Shown here piece by piece: positions 1 to 10,544 of a stretch of 64,000 nucleotides of DNA. A model generated the notes under the pieces. That model was not told the origin of the DNA. It made no database searches and was given only the letters and a program-made list of their open reading frames with translations. Position 1 is the first letter of the stretch. Each line of letters starts with the position of its first letter. Position numbers and translations under genes: made by a program. Origin of the DNA: Aphelocoma coerulescens (taxonomy: Eukaryota > Chordata > Aves > Passeriformes > Corvidae); NCBI RefSeq assembly GCF_041296385.1, contig NW_027183804.1, positions 1,984,001-2,048,000 on the forward strand, in the 5' to 3' direction.

Positions 1-420
1 GTCTGTCCCACTCTTCCTTCCTTTTGGGCTGGAATTGTGCCATTGCACTTTCTTCCTCCTCTGGAAGTGCCACGAGTGGGCCCAACCTGGCGAGTGGGCC
101 GTGTTCCTGAGGCAGTGCAGCCTGGAGCTGATGGACGAAGAATTGCCCTTCTCCAGTGCCAAACCAGAGCAAAAAGCCCTAAGTGGGACTTGGTGTCTTT
201 TAGAACCCCTGACAATTTCCAAGGGAATGTGCAGCTCATTGGCAGGGTGAGAAGGAAGGGCATCTTGTCAGTGAGTTGGGGTGGGACAGAGTTTAGATTG
301 CCAGTCCTGCTCGGAGCTGGCAGGGCACAATCAATTTCCTATTGCTTCAACCACAATTTAAAATAACAATGTTGGAAACAAAGCCCAAAATCTTTAAAAA
401 AGGGCTGCTGAGGTCAGTAA
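1..420. other. Unrecognised unique sequence
   Basis: No gene, RNA or repeat could be recognised here. Two overlapping plus-strand open frames (35-250 and 37-366) exist but neither resembles a known family and both lack obvious splice or initiation context. They may be chance frames or part of an exon extending left of the window. Confidence 0.3.
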
Positions 421-595
421 GATGGATCAATGCCATCAGCATATTTACAAATACCTGAGTTGTCTTTTGAAAAGATCAGTTACCTCTTAATCCAGAGTTA
501 CAAAAGACTTTTCACTCCACATTTGGGTTTTAGTTTTATGTTTCATAATATTTTCTGGTCTTTTTCTTTTGTTTTTTTCTATTAATTAAACCAAA
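420..595 (-). repeat. Inverted copy of a dispersed repeat also at 12215-12365
   Basis: Read on the minus strand this stretch matches 12215-12365 on the plus strand closely, including the shared string AATGTGGAGTGAAAAGTCTT and the following GGATT...GAGG segment. Both copies are flanked by AT-rich tracts. The family is not identified; a transposon or 3' UTR duplicate are both possible. Confidence 0.5.
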
Positions 596-599
596 AACG

Positions 600-989
600 T
601 CCTAAATTATGGAGCAGCACTGCTGATCACGGGGACACGCAGAGGGACCAGAAGCAGCTGCCTTTGTCCCCCTGCAGCTCCAAGGCCCAATCTCAGAGCA
701 GACAGGGCTGGCAGAGACTGGCAGGCTCCCTGTTTGCTGTGCTGCCCCACTTGTGAGCGGCCCAGCTTTGCGTGAGGCACAGGGAGAACAAGGGGCAGCT
801 CCCTGCCAGCCCCGCAGCCCAGGCACCCCTCGGGCCCCGGGGCTTGGGGCACTGTCAGCACCCGCTGCTCCAGCGCCCGCTCCTGCTGGCACTGACAGCA
901 ACACCCAAACTGTGGCTGATCCCGAGGGAGCAGCAGCAGGGCCTGGATCTGATCCCTGACTCTGGGGCAGGGCTGGACAAATGACCCCC

Positions 990-1023
<34 letters not shown>

Positions 1024-1690
1024 ATGGAGCTGACTTTCAGCACAGCCCCTGCCGCTGTTCCCTCCCGTTGGCAGCGGTGTCACAGCAGCCTGGGGCACCT
1101 GGGAACCCTCAGTGCCAGCAGGGACTGGAGATGGCAGCCCTGGGCTCCTGGAGGGTGTGCAAGGAGCAGAGGTGGGCACTCCCTGTCCATGTGGAGCTTG
1201 CAGGTGGCAAAGGCTGCTGTGAGCAGGCAGCTCCAAGGGCAGAGAAAGGAGGGTCTCGAGCACTGGATCTGTGCCAGTGCCACAGCCCTGGGCAGCAGCC
1301 ACCGAGCCCCGGGGCCACAGAGGGCACAGCAAGAGGGACAAAAGCAGTCAAGGGCAGAGACTGGGCAGGGCGAGAGCTGGGAGCAGGAACAGCTGCTTCA
1401 TTGCACTCTTGGAGAAAGCTCTTGGCTGTTTCAAAGCGCTGAAAGGCGTCAAGGGCACAGAGGAGGCCACAGCAAACAATGCTCCTGTTTTCACAGCCTC
1501 CCCTCTCCGTGTGCCAGAAGGAATGGGATGAACTGTATTCTTCTCTCCGAGGCGTCTCGTTCAGCATGAGCAGCTCAGCACCAGGAGCTGAAGGAGCTGA
1601 AGCCTTAGGCCACAAGAGCTGAGCAAGAGGAGACTTTTGGGCAAAGTAATGCAGGTGCCATGGACCTGGCTGAATGCAGCAGACAGAATC
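600..1690. other. GC-rich non-genic stretch with a (CAG)n run
   Basis: Many open frames on both strands overlap here, as expected from low stop-codon density, and none resembles a known protein. It holds a pure CAG/CTG run of about 11 units at 990-1022. No splice sites or coding homology could be assigned. Confidence 0.4.
990..1022. repeat. (CAG)11 trinucleotide microsatellite
   Basis: An uninterrupted CAG run of about 33 bases. It lies in unassigned sequence, so there is no evidence that it encodes polyglutamine. Confidence 0.9.
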
Positions 1691-1792
1691 CTGGAATTAC
1701 AGACTCCTTTCTGTTAGAAAAGACCTCTGAGCTCATCGAGTCCAGCCATTAAGCCAGCACAGTCAAGCCCAGCACTAAACCATGTCCCTGAA
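1690..1792 (+). repeat. Possible CR1/LTR-type dispersed repeat fragment
   Basis: The phrases AAAGACCTCTGAGCTCATCGAGTCCAGCC and CACTAAACCATGTCCCT, read in order, resemble a very common avian interspersed repeat end. The family was recognised from general pattern memory only, so the exact subfamily is not given. Confidence 0.4.
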
Positions 1793-2500
1793 GTGCCAAG
1801 GCCTGGACAAGAGGCCTGACTGAGGCCTGAACAACAGGCCCTGAGCCAAAGGGGACCTCTGGATGAACCTTCCAACCAAAGGTTATCTTTGTATCTGCTC
1901 ATTACCGAAATTTGCATGATCATTAGCGCTGTGATTGATGCATCCTCTCATTAGTGAAACACGTATTGACCTTTCTGTGTTTAGGCGCCAGACAAGGCCA
2001 TGAAATCTGACATCTGGCCTTGTTTGGGGCTGTATGGTCAAAGTCAGCTCCCTTGGCTCCTCCTTGAGCCCTGGCCAGGCTTAGGAGGAAGCCAAGAGGA
2101 GGATGAAAGCAGATGTTCCCGCACTGGAAGTGCTGTCAGTTTGTTTCTCCAGCACTGTCAAAGCTGGGCCCTCTCGCAGCGGGGTTGGAGCCTCAGCTGT
2201 GGCTGGAGGCAGCTGCAGGAATTCCCAGTGTCCGGGAGTGGCTCTGCAGTCCTTGGCTGGGACAGCTTCCCGCAGCTGATGGGTGGCTCTGGGTGATGGT
2301 AAAGTCTGAGGGTCCCTGGGGCTGGATCTTGGTTAATCACTGCAGGCAATCTTTGGCACTGATGATTGGGGGCATTGCTGAGCTGCTCCTGCTGTGATTC
2401 TTTGCTGCTTTGAGCTGTAGCAAATGACACAGTTCCTTCAGTTGGTGTCTGTGTCTTTGGTGCTGGCCCTGCCCACCGGTACAACAAAATTGGTGTAGTC
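1793..2500 (+). mobile_element. 5' LTR of a deleted endogenous retrovirus
   Basis: This segment is repeated at 4646-5380. The stretch 2015-2396 is essentially identical to 4867-5249, while the upstream parts differ by substitutions and indels. Relative to the 3' copy it lacks a block of about 40 bases holding a TATA-like CTATAAATT motif (about 5316). Paired direct repeats around retroviral coding relics are the classic sign of LTRs. Outer ends are approximate because no clear TG...CA termini or target duplication were resolved. Confidence 0.7.
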
Positions 2501-3080
2501 TGGCCAGATCACAGCAAAATGTCACTTTTTAAATGTAAATGTAAGGAATCAGTCCTGTCTGAAATCCTGGATGGGAAGAGCTTCCCTGGAGTTCCCTGGC
2601 TCTGGAGTGGGCTGAGGTCGGAGCACCGTGCGAGCAGTGGGGCAGTCGGTTAAAAGGAGCTGAAGCGCTGGATGTCTTAAAATGCATCCCAAAATTGGAT
2701 ATGGAAAAAGGAAAAGAGCTTGTGGGTTTGGGAAGAGGAGGATGGATTTTGTTAACAGCGTATTGGAAACAGCACCAACAGAAGGAACAACTGTTGTTGG
2801 AACGCTCCCACGTGGAGCAATAGAAGAAGTTTTTAATTTTGAGCTTGAATTTCTTGTGCAAGTGAACTAGTAATAATATCCTAGTTTATATATCTATAAA
2901 ATGATATTTATATTGTATAGATAATAAATAATAATGTGAAATAGTGCTGACAATACGAATTCTTTAGCCATGGCTGCTCAGGGATGTAACACTAAATACC
3001 CTCCAGAAAAGGATTGGCCAGGACCCAAAGGTCACTGGTAAATTTTGTGAGATTGCACACAATGAATAAAGGAGGGAAGG
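2501..3080 (+). other. ERV internal region, unassigned (leader/gag/pol remnants)
   Basis: It lies between the 5' LTR and the integrase relic, where leader, gag, protease and reverse transcriptase would normally be. Only about 0.6 kb is present, so most of gag-pol is deleted. A 62-codon open frame at 2682-2870 has no recognised homology. Confidence 0.5.
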
Positions 3081-3437
3081 ATGGAATTGGCTGTTTTTAT
3101 AGGGTTTGCTGATACTGTGATCTGGAATGCTTTGTCTGTTCCTGTGAAAAAGACAGTGATGAAGACTGCTGGGTTTTCCATATCCCAGCCTATCCACAAG
3201 CTGCAGGAATTGGTTGAGCAGATGAAGGGGTTGTTAAAAGAGCAGCTGAAGAAAGGAGATGGGAACCCGTCCCGATGGAGAACCCATCTCCCAGATGTGC
3301 TCCATACCCTTAACAATGGCCCCGCTGGGGAAATGGAAACCCCTGGGTGTGCCCGGCTGCACCCAGTCTGCAAATCCACCCATGGACAGGGAGACTTGGA
3401 CTTCCTGGGAAATCCTTCTGGGTGTGATGGGCCCTGA
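3081..3437 (+). pseudogene. ERV integrase C-terminal fragment
   Basis: The 118-codon frame carries, near its middle, a segment of the type [15 protein letters not shown] followed a few residues later by [14 protein letters not shown], which matches the end of the retroviral integrase catalytic core as known in avian and mammalian ERVs. The frame then loses similarity. There is no reverse transcriptase or integrase zinc-binding domain upstream, so this is a decayed remnant inside the deleted provirus. It sits immediately upstream of a dUTPase domain. Confidence 0.6.
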
Positions 3438-3441
3438 CAGG

Positions 3442-3690
3442 GCCACCCCAGAGGCTGCAGGGCTGGGCCTTCCTGCATCAGGATTAATTGGGATAAATCA
3501 GAAGCAAGTGAGAGTTATCAATGCAGGAATAGGAATTCAGATTCCTCCGGGACACTTTGGTTTGATAACTGCTCGCTGGAGCTTGGCCCTGCAAAGCGTT
3601 CATGTCCTGGGAGGAGGAATTGATGCAGATTATCAAGGAGAGATCAAAGTAATTCTGTTAAATGATAATGAACAAGATTGGATTATTTAA
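3442..3690 (+). pseudogene. ERV dUTPase domain remnant
   Basis: The last 70 or so residues of the open frame 3259-3690 match a retroviral dUTPase (dUTP to dUMP plus pyrophosphate). Visible hallmarks are an LPASGLIG segment at the start, a central [15 protein letters not shown] strand, and the uridine-binding hairpin motif [12 protein letters not shown] followed by LLND and a terminal DWII. It ends at a stop at 3690 just before env. The N-terminal part of the trimer-forming fold is degraded. Its position after integrase, not inside protease, is the arrangement known for ERV-L-type elements. Confidence 0.75.
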
Positions 3691-3907
3691 CTCCATGACA
3701 GGCCAGCACAATTATTGATATTGCAGTTTTATAAACAATTGTGAAAAAAGGAGATCCACCTCAAATGACCACTGTTGGTGGAGATAAAGGGGTTGGATCC
3801 AGCAGTCCTTTTCCTAATAAGAAAAAGAGTGATGCCTCCCTTTAGGGTGCTTCAGCAACAACTGCAAGGAAGAGCTTCATGTTAAGAGAACATTTTCCAC
3901 CCAAAGA

Positions 3908-4378
3908 GTGCCTTGGATTTCAGAAAGCCAAAGATTCTGGTTCACCCTGTGCCCCCCATGCGCTGCCTCGTCCTGTGGAGTTCACATTAACGAGCTGAAT
4001 CGATTATTAGAAGAAGCAGCAAATGATACTGTTAAAATATCCAACAGCACATCCTGTGAGCTCCAACAAACACGAACGGGGGCTCTGCAGACCCGCATGG
4101 CCTTGGATTATCTGCCTGCTGGCCAAGGAGGAGCCTGGGCTATTCTAGGACAGGAATGCTGCACTGTTATCAGTGATGGGTTTGAAGTCCAACAGTCAGG
4201 AATCACCTCGATGGAAAGAGCAGTGGAAGAGTGGCAGAAAGAAGCAAATTCTCCTTGCTGGGATTGGCTTTGGGGCTGCCAAACTGGAGGCTGCTGCCAA
4301 ATGCATTTGTGGCAGTCACTGTCATCACTGCAGTGTGAGCACTTGGTGTGTTATGATTCCATGTTAGAGCTGTTGTGA
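3908..4378 (+). pseudogene. ERV envelope transmembrane subunit remnant
   Basis: The frame encodes an ectodomain fragment of a class I retroviral fusion subunit: a heptad-like helix (LNRLLEEAAND), the immunosuppressive-domain-like segment around residue 60-75, and a disulfide-loop motif of the CX6CC type in which the first Cys is replaced by Trp (WAILGQECC). Downstream residues match a second heptad. The surface subunit and fusion peptide are missing, and the start codon is only the first Met of a truncated frame. It is clearly non-functional and belongs to the same provirus as the LTRs at 1.8-2.5 and 4.65-5.4 kb. Confidence 0.75.
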
Positions 4379-4645
4379 CACTTTGTGCTGGGAAATAGAG
4401 CACTGAGACTTGTCTAAAAAGAGACACAGTCTCTAGAAAAAGGGGGATTTGATAAATAACAGAGAATAGCAACTAATGAGGCTTGTTTTAAAAGGAATGT
4501 GAATTATAGCTGTGAGTGATGACCTTGAGCAGCACTTAAAGACATCACCTCTTGTTCTCCAATTTTGCCTAATACCTAAATCTAAGACCCTGTTACTGAA
4601 AGAATTGTTATGAAGGTTGTAGTTCATCTCTAGGTCAAAGGAGCA

Positions 4646-5400
4646 ATTGAAGTTCCAAGGCCTGAACACCAGGCCCTGAGTAAGGCCTGAACAAGAGGCC
4701 CTGGGCCAAAGCTGACCTCCTGATGAACCTTCCAACCAAATGTTATCTTTGTATCCCACTCATTAACTCATTAACAAAGTACTATTAACAATATGTTCTA
4801 TGTACCTGTGCATTGGTGAAACACAGATTTACCTTTCTGTATTTAGAAACCGGACAAGGCCACATCTGGCCTTGTTTGGGGCTGTATGGTCAAAGTCAGC
4901 TCCCTTGGCTCCTCCTTGAGCCCTGGCCAGGCTTAGGAGGAAGCCAAGAGGAGGATGAAAGCAGATGTTCCCGCACTGGAAGTGCTGTCAGTTTGTTTCT
5001 CCAGCACTGTCAAAGCTGGGCCCTCTCGCAGCGGGGTTGGAGCCTCAGCTGTGGCTGGAGGCAGCTGCAGGAATTCCCAGTGTCCGGGAGTGGCTCTGCA
5101 GTCCTTGGCTGGGACAGCTTCCCGCAGCTGATGGGTGGCTCTGGGTGATGGTAAAGTCTGAGGGTCCCTGGGGCTGGATCTTGGTTAATCACTGCAGGCA
5201 ATCTTTGGCACTGATGATTGGGGGCATTGCTGAGCTGCTCCTGCTGTGATTCTTTGCTAATGATTATGTGCTTTGCTGAGCTTATGCTTTTGTGACTCTT
5301 TGCAGATTTGCATTCTATAAATTGCACAATTCCTTCAGTTGGTGTCTGTGTCTTTGGTGCTGACCCTGCCCACCAGCAAAACAGGGCCCCATCCTGCCTG
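4646..5400 (+). mobile_element. 3' LTR of the deleted endogenous retrovirus
   Basis: Homologous to 1793-2500 throughout. It retains the CTATAAATT TATA-like motif (about 5316) that the 5' copy lacks. The two copies have long identical stretches but also several indels, suggesting an old insertion with later partial homogenisation. The right end is not precisely defined. Confidence 0.7.
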
Positions 5401-6180
5401 AGTGTTACCTGGGAAGACAAAAACCCTGACTCCAAATGTCCCCCCTTCCTCCTTGTTCCCCCACTTTATACACTGGCCATGATGTCCTGTGGTCTGGGAT
5501 ATGCCTGGGGTCAGTTGGGGTCACCTGTCCTGGCTGTGACCCCTGCCAAGCTCCCCTGCACCCCCAGCCCCTCCCCAGCGTGGCCGGACGAGGGGCAGGA
5601 AAGGCCTTGGCTCTGTGCAAGCTCAGCAAGAACAAAACCATCTCCGTGTGAGCCACGCTGTGCTCAGCACAGAGCCAAACACAGCCCCAGAGAAAGGCCT
5701 GGCAAGGAAATTCCCTCTGCCCCAGCCCACAGCAGCACCCCATGGCCACCCACCATCACCACGGCTCCACGGGTTCCTTTCCATGCCCCCGGCCCTGGCC
5801 ACGGGACCTTGGGCTGGTGGCCACGGCAGCCGACTGTGGCCCAGGGCTCTGTGCCCGTGTCCATGGCAGCAGTGCCCGGCCACGGGCCCTGAGTGCAGGT
5901 GAGCGTGCCAATCCCCATGGCAGCGGGGCCAAGCGTTGGTGTCCGTGGCACCAAAGTGAGGAACGGGTCCCTGTGGCCGCTGCCGTGGCACCTGAGGGCA
6001 TCAGCGAGTGTCAGTGCAATTGTAGCTGGCACCAGCCCCGGCACCGCTCTGTCCTGAGGGCTGCCATGGCAGCCGAGGGCAGCCACAGGTCTGCGGGCAA
6101 GTGGCCACGGACCCTGAGTGCAGCAATGGCTCCTGGGGGGGTTTCCGAGGGAACTGGAACTGATGAGGGTTGCCATGGCA
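5401..6180. other. GC-rich non-genic stretch
   Basis: Open frames overlap on both strands without recognisable homology. The sequence is rich in CCATGGC and GGCCACGG words with a loose internal repetition. No splice-bounded exon was recognised. Confidence 0.3.
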
Positions 6181-6182
6181 TC

Positions 6183-7045
6183 CAACCCCTGGGATGTCAC
6201 ACAGCCACCCTGGGATGTCACACAGCCACCCTGGGATGTCACAACCACTCAGTGATGTCATAGTCTGCTATAGGATGTCAGACCTCTGCCCAGTGATATC
6301 ATAGCCATATCTGTGATGTCACAGCTCACTCTGAGATGTCACATAGCAACCCTGTGATGTCATAGCCACTCTGTGATGTCACACCACCTGTGATGTCACA
6401 GTCATCTCTGTGATATCACACAGCTGCTTTGTGATGTCACAGCTGACTCTATGATGTCACACAGCCACCCTGTGGTGTCACAACCCACTCTGTGATGTCA
6501 CAGTCTGTTCTGGGATGTCACTCGACCACTCTGTGATGTCACAGCCCTGTCTGTGATGTAACAACTCTGCGCTGTGATGTCACACCAGCACCCTGTGATG
6601 TCACCATTGCTCTGTGATGTCATAGTCTGCACGATGATGTCTGACCTCTGCCCTGTGATGTCATAGCCCAAGCTGTGATGTCACAGCCCTACTCTATGAT
6701 GTCACAGCACCACTCTGTGAGGTCACAGAGCTCTGTGATGTCACAGTAGACTCTATGATGTCATACAGCCACCTTGTGATGTCACAACCCACTCTGTGAT
6801 GTCACAGCCTCTTCTGGGATGGCCCAGGCCTCTCTGTGATGTCACACCCATACCCTGTGATGTCACAGCCCGCTCTGTGATGTCACACAGCCACCCTGTG
6901 ATGTCACAACCCACTCTGGGATGTCACCGCCTGTTCTGGGATGGCCCAGCCCTCTCTGGGATGTCACACCCATACCCTGTGATGTCACAGCCCACTCTGT
7001 GATGTCACACAGCCCCTTTCTGACATCACAGCTGCTCTGTGGCTC
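6183..7045. repeat. TGATGTCA minisatellite (about 20-bp period)
   Basis: More than 35 copies of CTGTGATGTCACA or close variants occur at a spacing of about 18-22 bases, separated by short variable spacers such as CAGCCCACT and CAGCCACC. The core TGATGTCA differs at one base from the ATF/CREB site TGACGTCA. The left end overlaps three near-perfect units (6188-6245). No coding potential is claimed. Confidence 0.9.
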
Positions 7046-7081
7046 TGTGACACAGGCACAGAGGTGGTACCAAAACTTCAG

Positions 7082-7518
7082 TGAAACAAAACCTCCTCAG
7101 CACCAGCGCAGCACGAAGCAGCAGCATTCTTTATTGGGCCGGATGCACGAGGGGAGAGCCCCTCCCAAAGTCGTGTGTGCCGAGTTCAGGAATGTTCCTG
7201 TTTGCAGACTGTGTTTCACAGACACATTCCCAGACTGTCCCACAAGAAACACACACACGAGAATCATTGCCCCAAAATCATTGCATATTTCCCCCACCCC
7301 TTTGCACATCCCTTCTTCTGCCCTGGGGGTCTCTTTGGGGGTCCCTGGTGGTCGGTGACCCCAAAGCCAGCCCTGACTGCCCGGTGAACTGGTGAAAGTT
7401 GGCACACCTGGGCTGGTTGCTGCCCACAGAATCAGCCTTGTGCGGTTCCATGGCCAGTGGCTTTTGGAGAAGAAGCATTGTATGAACCCACCAGGTGCAA
7501 ACGGTTTTTCATCTGGCA
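7082..7518 (-). mobile_element. 3' LTR of the minus-strand ERV
   Basis: On the minus strand the element begins TGCCAGATG just after a purine tract and ends in GTTTTGTTTCA. A polyadenylation signal AATAAA (plus-strand TTTATT at 7131-7136) is followed by GAATGCTGCTGCTT, a layout typical of gammaretroviral R-U5. Length is about 437 bases. The matching 5' LTR was not found in the window. Confidence 0.7.
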
Positions 7519-7520
7519 AA

Positions 7521-7535
7521 TTTCCCCCCCTTGGA
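7521..7535 (-). promoter_or_regulatory. Polypurine tract of the minus-strand ERV
   Basis: On the minus strand it reads AAGGGGGGGAAA directly before the TG that opens the LTR, the expected place and composition of the plus-strand priming tract of a retrovirus. Confidence 0.65.
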
Positions 7536-7559
7536 GGGTTGGGAAGCTTCTCTTCCCTT

Positions 7560-8430
7560 CAAGCCTTCGTAAGCCTCACTCTGCTCCTTTACTCACATCC
7601 CACGAGTTGCTCAGCTGCTTTCACAACCATGTTCTTTACACAGCTGAAAGCAAGTGTCAGAAGCACAAGTATTGCTGGGATCCCAGTTAGACTTTGCAAA
7701 AGTGAGGCCAACCATCAGTCAGGGGAAATCTATGTCCTTTAAATATTTTATCCAACCAGTTACTGTCTAACCCTCCCCTTAATTCCCTGCTGGATGCAGC
7801 AACCGATTTTATCCTCTCTACCCGATCATCCAATCCAGCATTACATTTGGAATGTGCACACAACAAGTGTTGCTGTTCCAGTTCAAGAATCCACATACTC
7901 CCTGTCCATGTAACAGCAATAGGGCTAAAGCCAATCTGCTCTGTAAGGTCATTTTAGCTGTGGCTGGCAATTGTTCCTTTGTTTCAGCAAACCCCAAAGG
8001 AGCTGCATTCCCTAAAGTTTCCATCTGCAGAGCCCAATGGTGTGTGGCTGGTCTGTTCCTAAAGGCAGATCTTTGCGGAGCAGGGATGGATTCTAAAATC
8101 CATCCCGCTGTAGTTCCCGCACTGGGATGTTTCCAAGTTCCATCCCCTTTAACCTTTCCCCACAGTCGGGTTCCCGGTGGTGACTCCTTGCACGAGGGAC
8201 GGAACGTTAATACCCCCAGTGTCCACGGTGCTCCTGATTCTCCCAGGGCCAAATGTGTGCTCCAAATTCCATCACTTCCCACCCATCCTGGGGCTCCTAA
8301 GGATCTGACCGTGTCCTGCTGACACTCTGTGCCTCTCCAAGGCTCGTTGTTTGTTGGCTGAGCCCAGGTGTCCCTGAGAAAGGCAGAATCATTTCTACAA
8401 GCACAGCCCAGCCTCAGAGCCTGGGCCACA
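7560..8430 (-). pseudogene. ERV envelope, transmembrane part
   Basis: The minus-strand frame 8429-7818 ends in an immunosuppressive-domain-like segment (about residues 160-175) followed by a Cys ... CysCys loop motif; as read there are nine residues between the first Cys and the pair. A second frame (7896-7687) continues with an ectodomain-like segment ending DSNWLDKIFKG, similar to the membrane-proximal end of gammaretroviral envelopes. The two pieces are in different frames, so the gene is broken. It lies correctly between the surface-subunit relic and the LTR. Confidence 0.65.
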
Positions 8431-9130
8431 GCCAGGAGCCGCTGGACCTCAGCATTCCAAACAGCTCAAGTGTCTGTCCCAGGGCAATCCCACTTTTCCT
8501 TTGTCCTGGGATCCTTTGGCCTTGACCTTGTTCAATCAGGATATTTTATACCCACCTGTCCACCTGTAAGGGGTCCTGTGGGAGGCCTGGGCTCCCTTCC
8601 CAGCCCAAACACCCCTGAACTGGCTGGAAACATTCCCATTGTCCTGTCTGAGGGTGATTCCATACTGCTGGAATTTGACAGCTCCAGGGGGTATCAGTGC
8701 AATCTGTCAGCTGATCAATATTTCCTGAGGTAATTTCCAGATCCGGTTTGGAAATGTTACAATTCTCAGCACTATTGTTCTGATGTGCCCATGGTAAGGA
8801 ATATTCTCCTTCCATCCCTGTCCAGGTGCCCTGGGTGCTATTTCCTTCCCACACGTGTTCCCAGATTTTTGTCAAATTGCTGACTGAAGCTCCCCACAGA
8901 ACTGGATTTTCTGCAGAGGTTGGTGTTGGCAAACAAGCTGTTACAGGGGTCACATTCTGTCATCTGCCAACACCTTGCACTGACTTTGAAAACCGCATTT
9001 CCCTTCCCCGAAGTCAGGAACATCGTTTCTATTATTATTATAAATACACAATTATTGATCATCTTCATCCAGATCCAATAAATAGTATCCCCTTAGAAAA
9101 TCCTATTCAATACCTAAAACAATAGGATTG
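8431..9130 (-). pseudogene. ERV envelope, surface subunit part
   Basis: The minus-strand frame 8953-8546 is rich in potential N-glycosylation sites (NNS, NCS, NLT, NST) and Trp/Cys, as expected for a surface glycoprotein, and lies between integrase and the transmembrane relic. No receptor-binding motif was identified. Identification rests on position and composition. Confidence 0.45.
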
Positions 9131-9178
9131 ATGTAACAACCCCCAAACTCCACGGTGTCAGTCTTGTTTCTGCTGTGT

Positions 9179-9391
9179 TTAATGTGTGCTCGCTGGTTTT
9201 ACCCACATGTCATGAACCCCGAGTTTGATTCCTTCTACCTTGAGTGCAGGGTAGGTTACCAGGAGGACTTGAGATGGTCCCTTCCACTTTGGCTGGATTG
9301 TTCCAAAATTCCAGGTTCTGATGCACACCGCATCTCCTGGTTGGAAAGGATGTACAGGCGAGTCCAGCCCAAATGATCTGTTGAGAACCAT
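9179..9391 (-). pseudogene. ERV integrase C-terminal domain
   Basis: The 70-residue frame contains FQPGDAVCIRTW, a WKGPSQVLLVTYPA segment and a final VHDMWVKPA. These correspond to the small beta-barrel at the end of gammaretroviral integrase, where a W-GP-QVLL core and a VH...VK end are typical. It lies directly downstream of the integrase core relic on the same strand. Confidence 0.75.
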
Positions 9392-9439
9392 GCACCTTTT
9401 AAGGCTTACAAGAGTTAGTCCCAGTGCTATTAAATATTC

Positions 9440-9730
9440 ATTTCAGCAAAACTTCTGAGCCTTCCCTTGTCTTGTTGGTGCCACATGGGAAAGCTTCTGG
9501 CCATCCAGAAAAAGGATCCACCAATGCCAAAATGTGCCAGTCCCCCTTCTGCCTGGGCAGTTCTGCAAAATCAGTTGGCCAAAATCACCTGGTGATTCCC
9601 ATTTAACCAGCCCTGGAGGCAGCCTTCTTCCTTCAAAACCAATCCCAACTTTCTCAACAACTGATCTATTGTTTTTTGCCATTTTTGTGCTTACTGGATG
9701 CCTTTGTAAACTGGCCACCATATTCTCCAT
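9440..9730 (-). pseudogene. ERV integrase core remnant, frameshifted
   Basis: The minus-strand frame reads like a damaged integrase core: GQLILQNCPGRRGTG occupies the place of the first catalytic-Asp strand and FLDGQKLSHVAPTRQGKA the GWPEAFP...KA strand. Several catalytic residues are not recoverable in this frame, so substitutions and a frame disturbance are likely. Confidence 0.5.
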
Positions 9731-9916
9731 TTCCTCATGTGTTTCCTGATGTTTGAGTTCCGTTCTACATTAATTGTGGAGCTACAATTACCTGCCCACA
9801 CGGGGTTACCAATCACCTGCTGGGATTTTCCGGAGCTGCTGCTGCTGGGGCTGACTGCCTGTCCTGATCACTGGAATCTGGTTTTTGTTGCAGAACATTC
9901 CACTTTTTGCCAGGTA

Positions 9917-10540
9917 TTAGTGCAAGGAGAGCTTTTTCAGCACCCTCTTGAGCTGTTTGGTCAGCCAATGGATTCCCTGGATTAACTGGGGAGTCTCCAA
10001 ACCCATGGGCTTTACAAGGGCATCAGGGCCACTTCTTTTGGCTTTGGCACACTCTGCAGTAGGTGACTGATTTCTTGTTGTACTCACTGGAGACCTCTGT
10101 GCCCTTTCCTTCCATGTGGCTCCCTGGACGTGTATTATTCCAAACCCAGAGTTCAAATCAGTCCATATGTTCACCCTTTGTCCTTCAGTGATTTCTAGGA
10201 AAGGTCATTCATTCTGCTTTTTGTGCTGCTGTGTTCAAAGCTAAAGCCTGGGCTTCTATGACCTGGGTCGAGGTTGCCACTGCACACCCAGCTGCCCGTT
10301 TCCCATCCGTACCACGCTGCTCCCACCAGGGTGCAGGTCCAGTGCTGGCTCCTGCATGGGATTGCTGTGGAGGTCCCAGAGTCTGCCAGAACACACTTGT
10401 TCCATGGATCCCAGGCAGTCATGGAACAAAGACTCCAACCCTCCTCTTAGAAGGGACTCGAACACTTCCCTGTTCCAACCTTGGGTACCTTGAACCAAAC
10501 CCTGCAAAGCTTTTGCTGCACCTTACAGGCAGGTCAACAG
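9917..10540 (-). pseudogene. ERV RNase H domain remnant
   Basis: Three minus-strand frames tile an RNase H domain: a beginning with DLHPGGSSVV (place of the TDGSS active-site strand), an AQKAE segment in 10394-10209 (second active-site Glu), and NIWTDLNSGFGIIH in 10174-9917 (third active-site Asp strand). Frame changes separate them. The polymerase part is missing: the relic stops where the purine microsatellite begins at about 10545. Confidence 0.65.
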
Positions 10541-10544
10541 TTTA

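Noticed and set aside
6183..7045. CRISPR-like regular repeats
   Set aside because: Repeats are too short, spacers are themselves repeated, and the context is vertebrate; it is a minisatellite.
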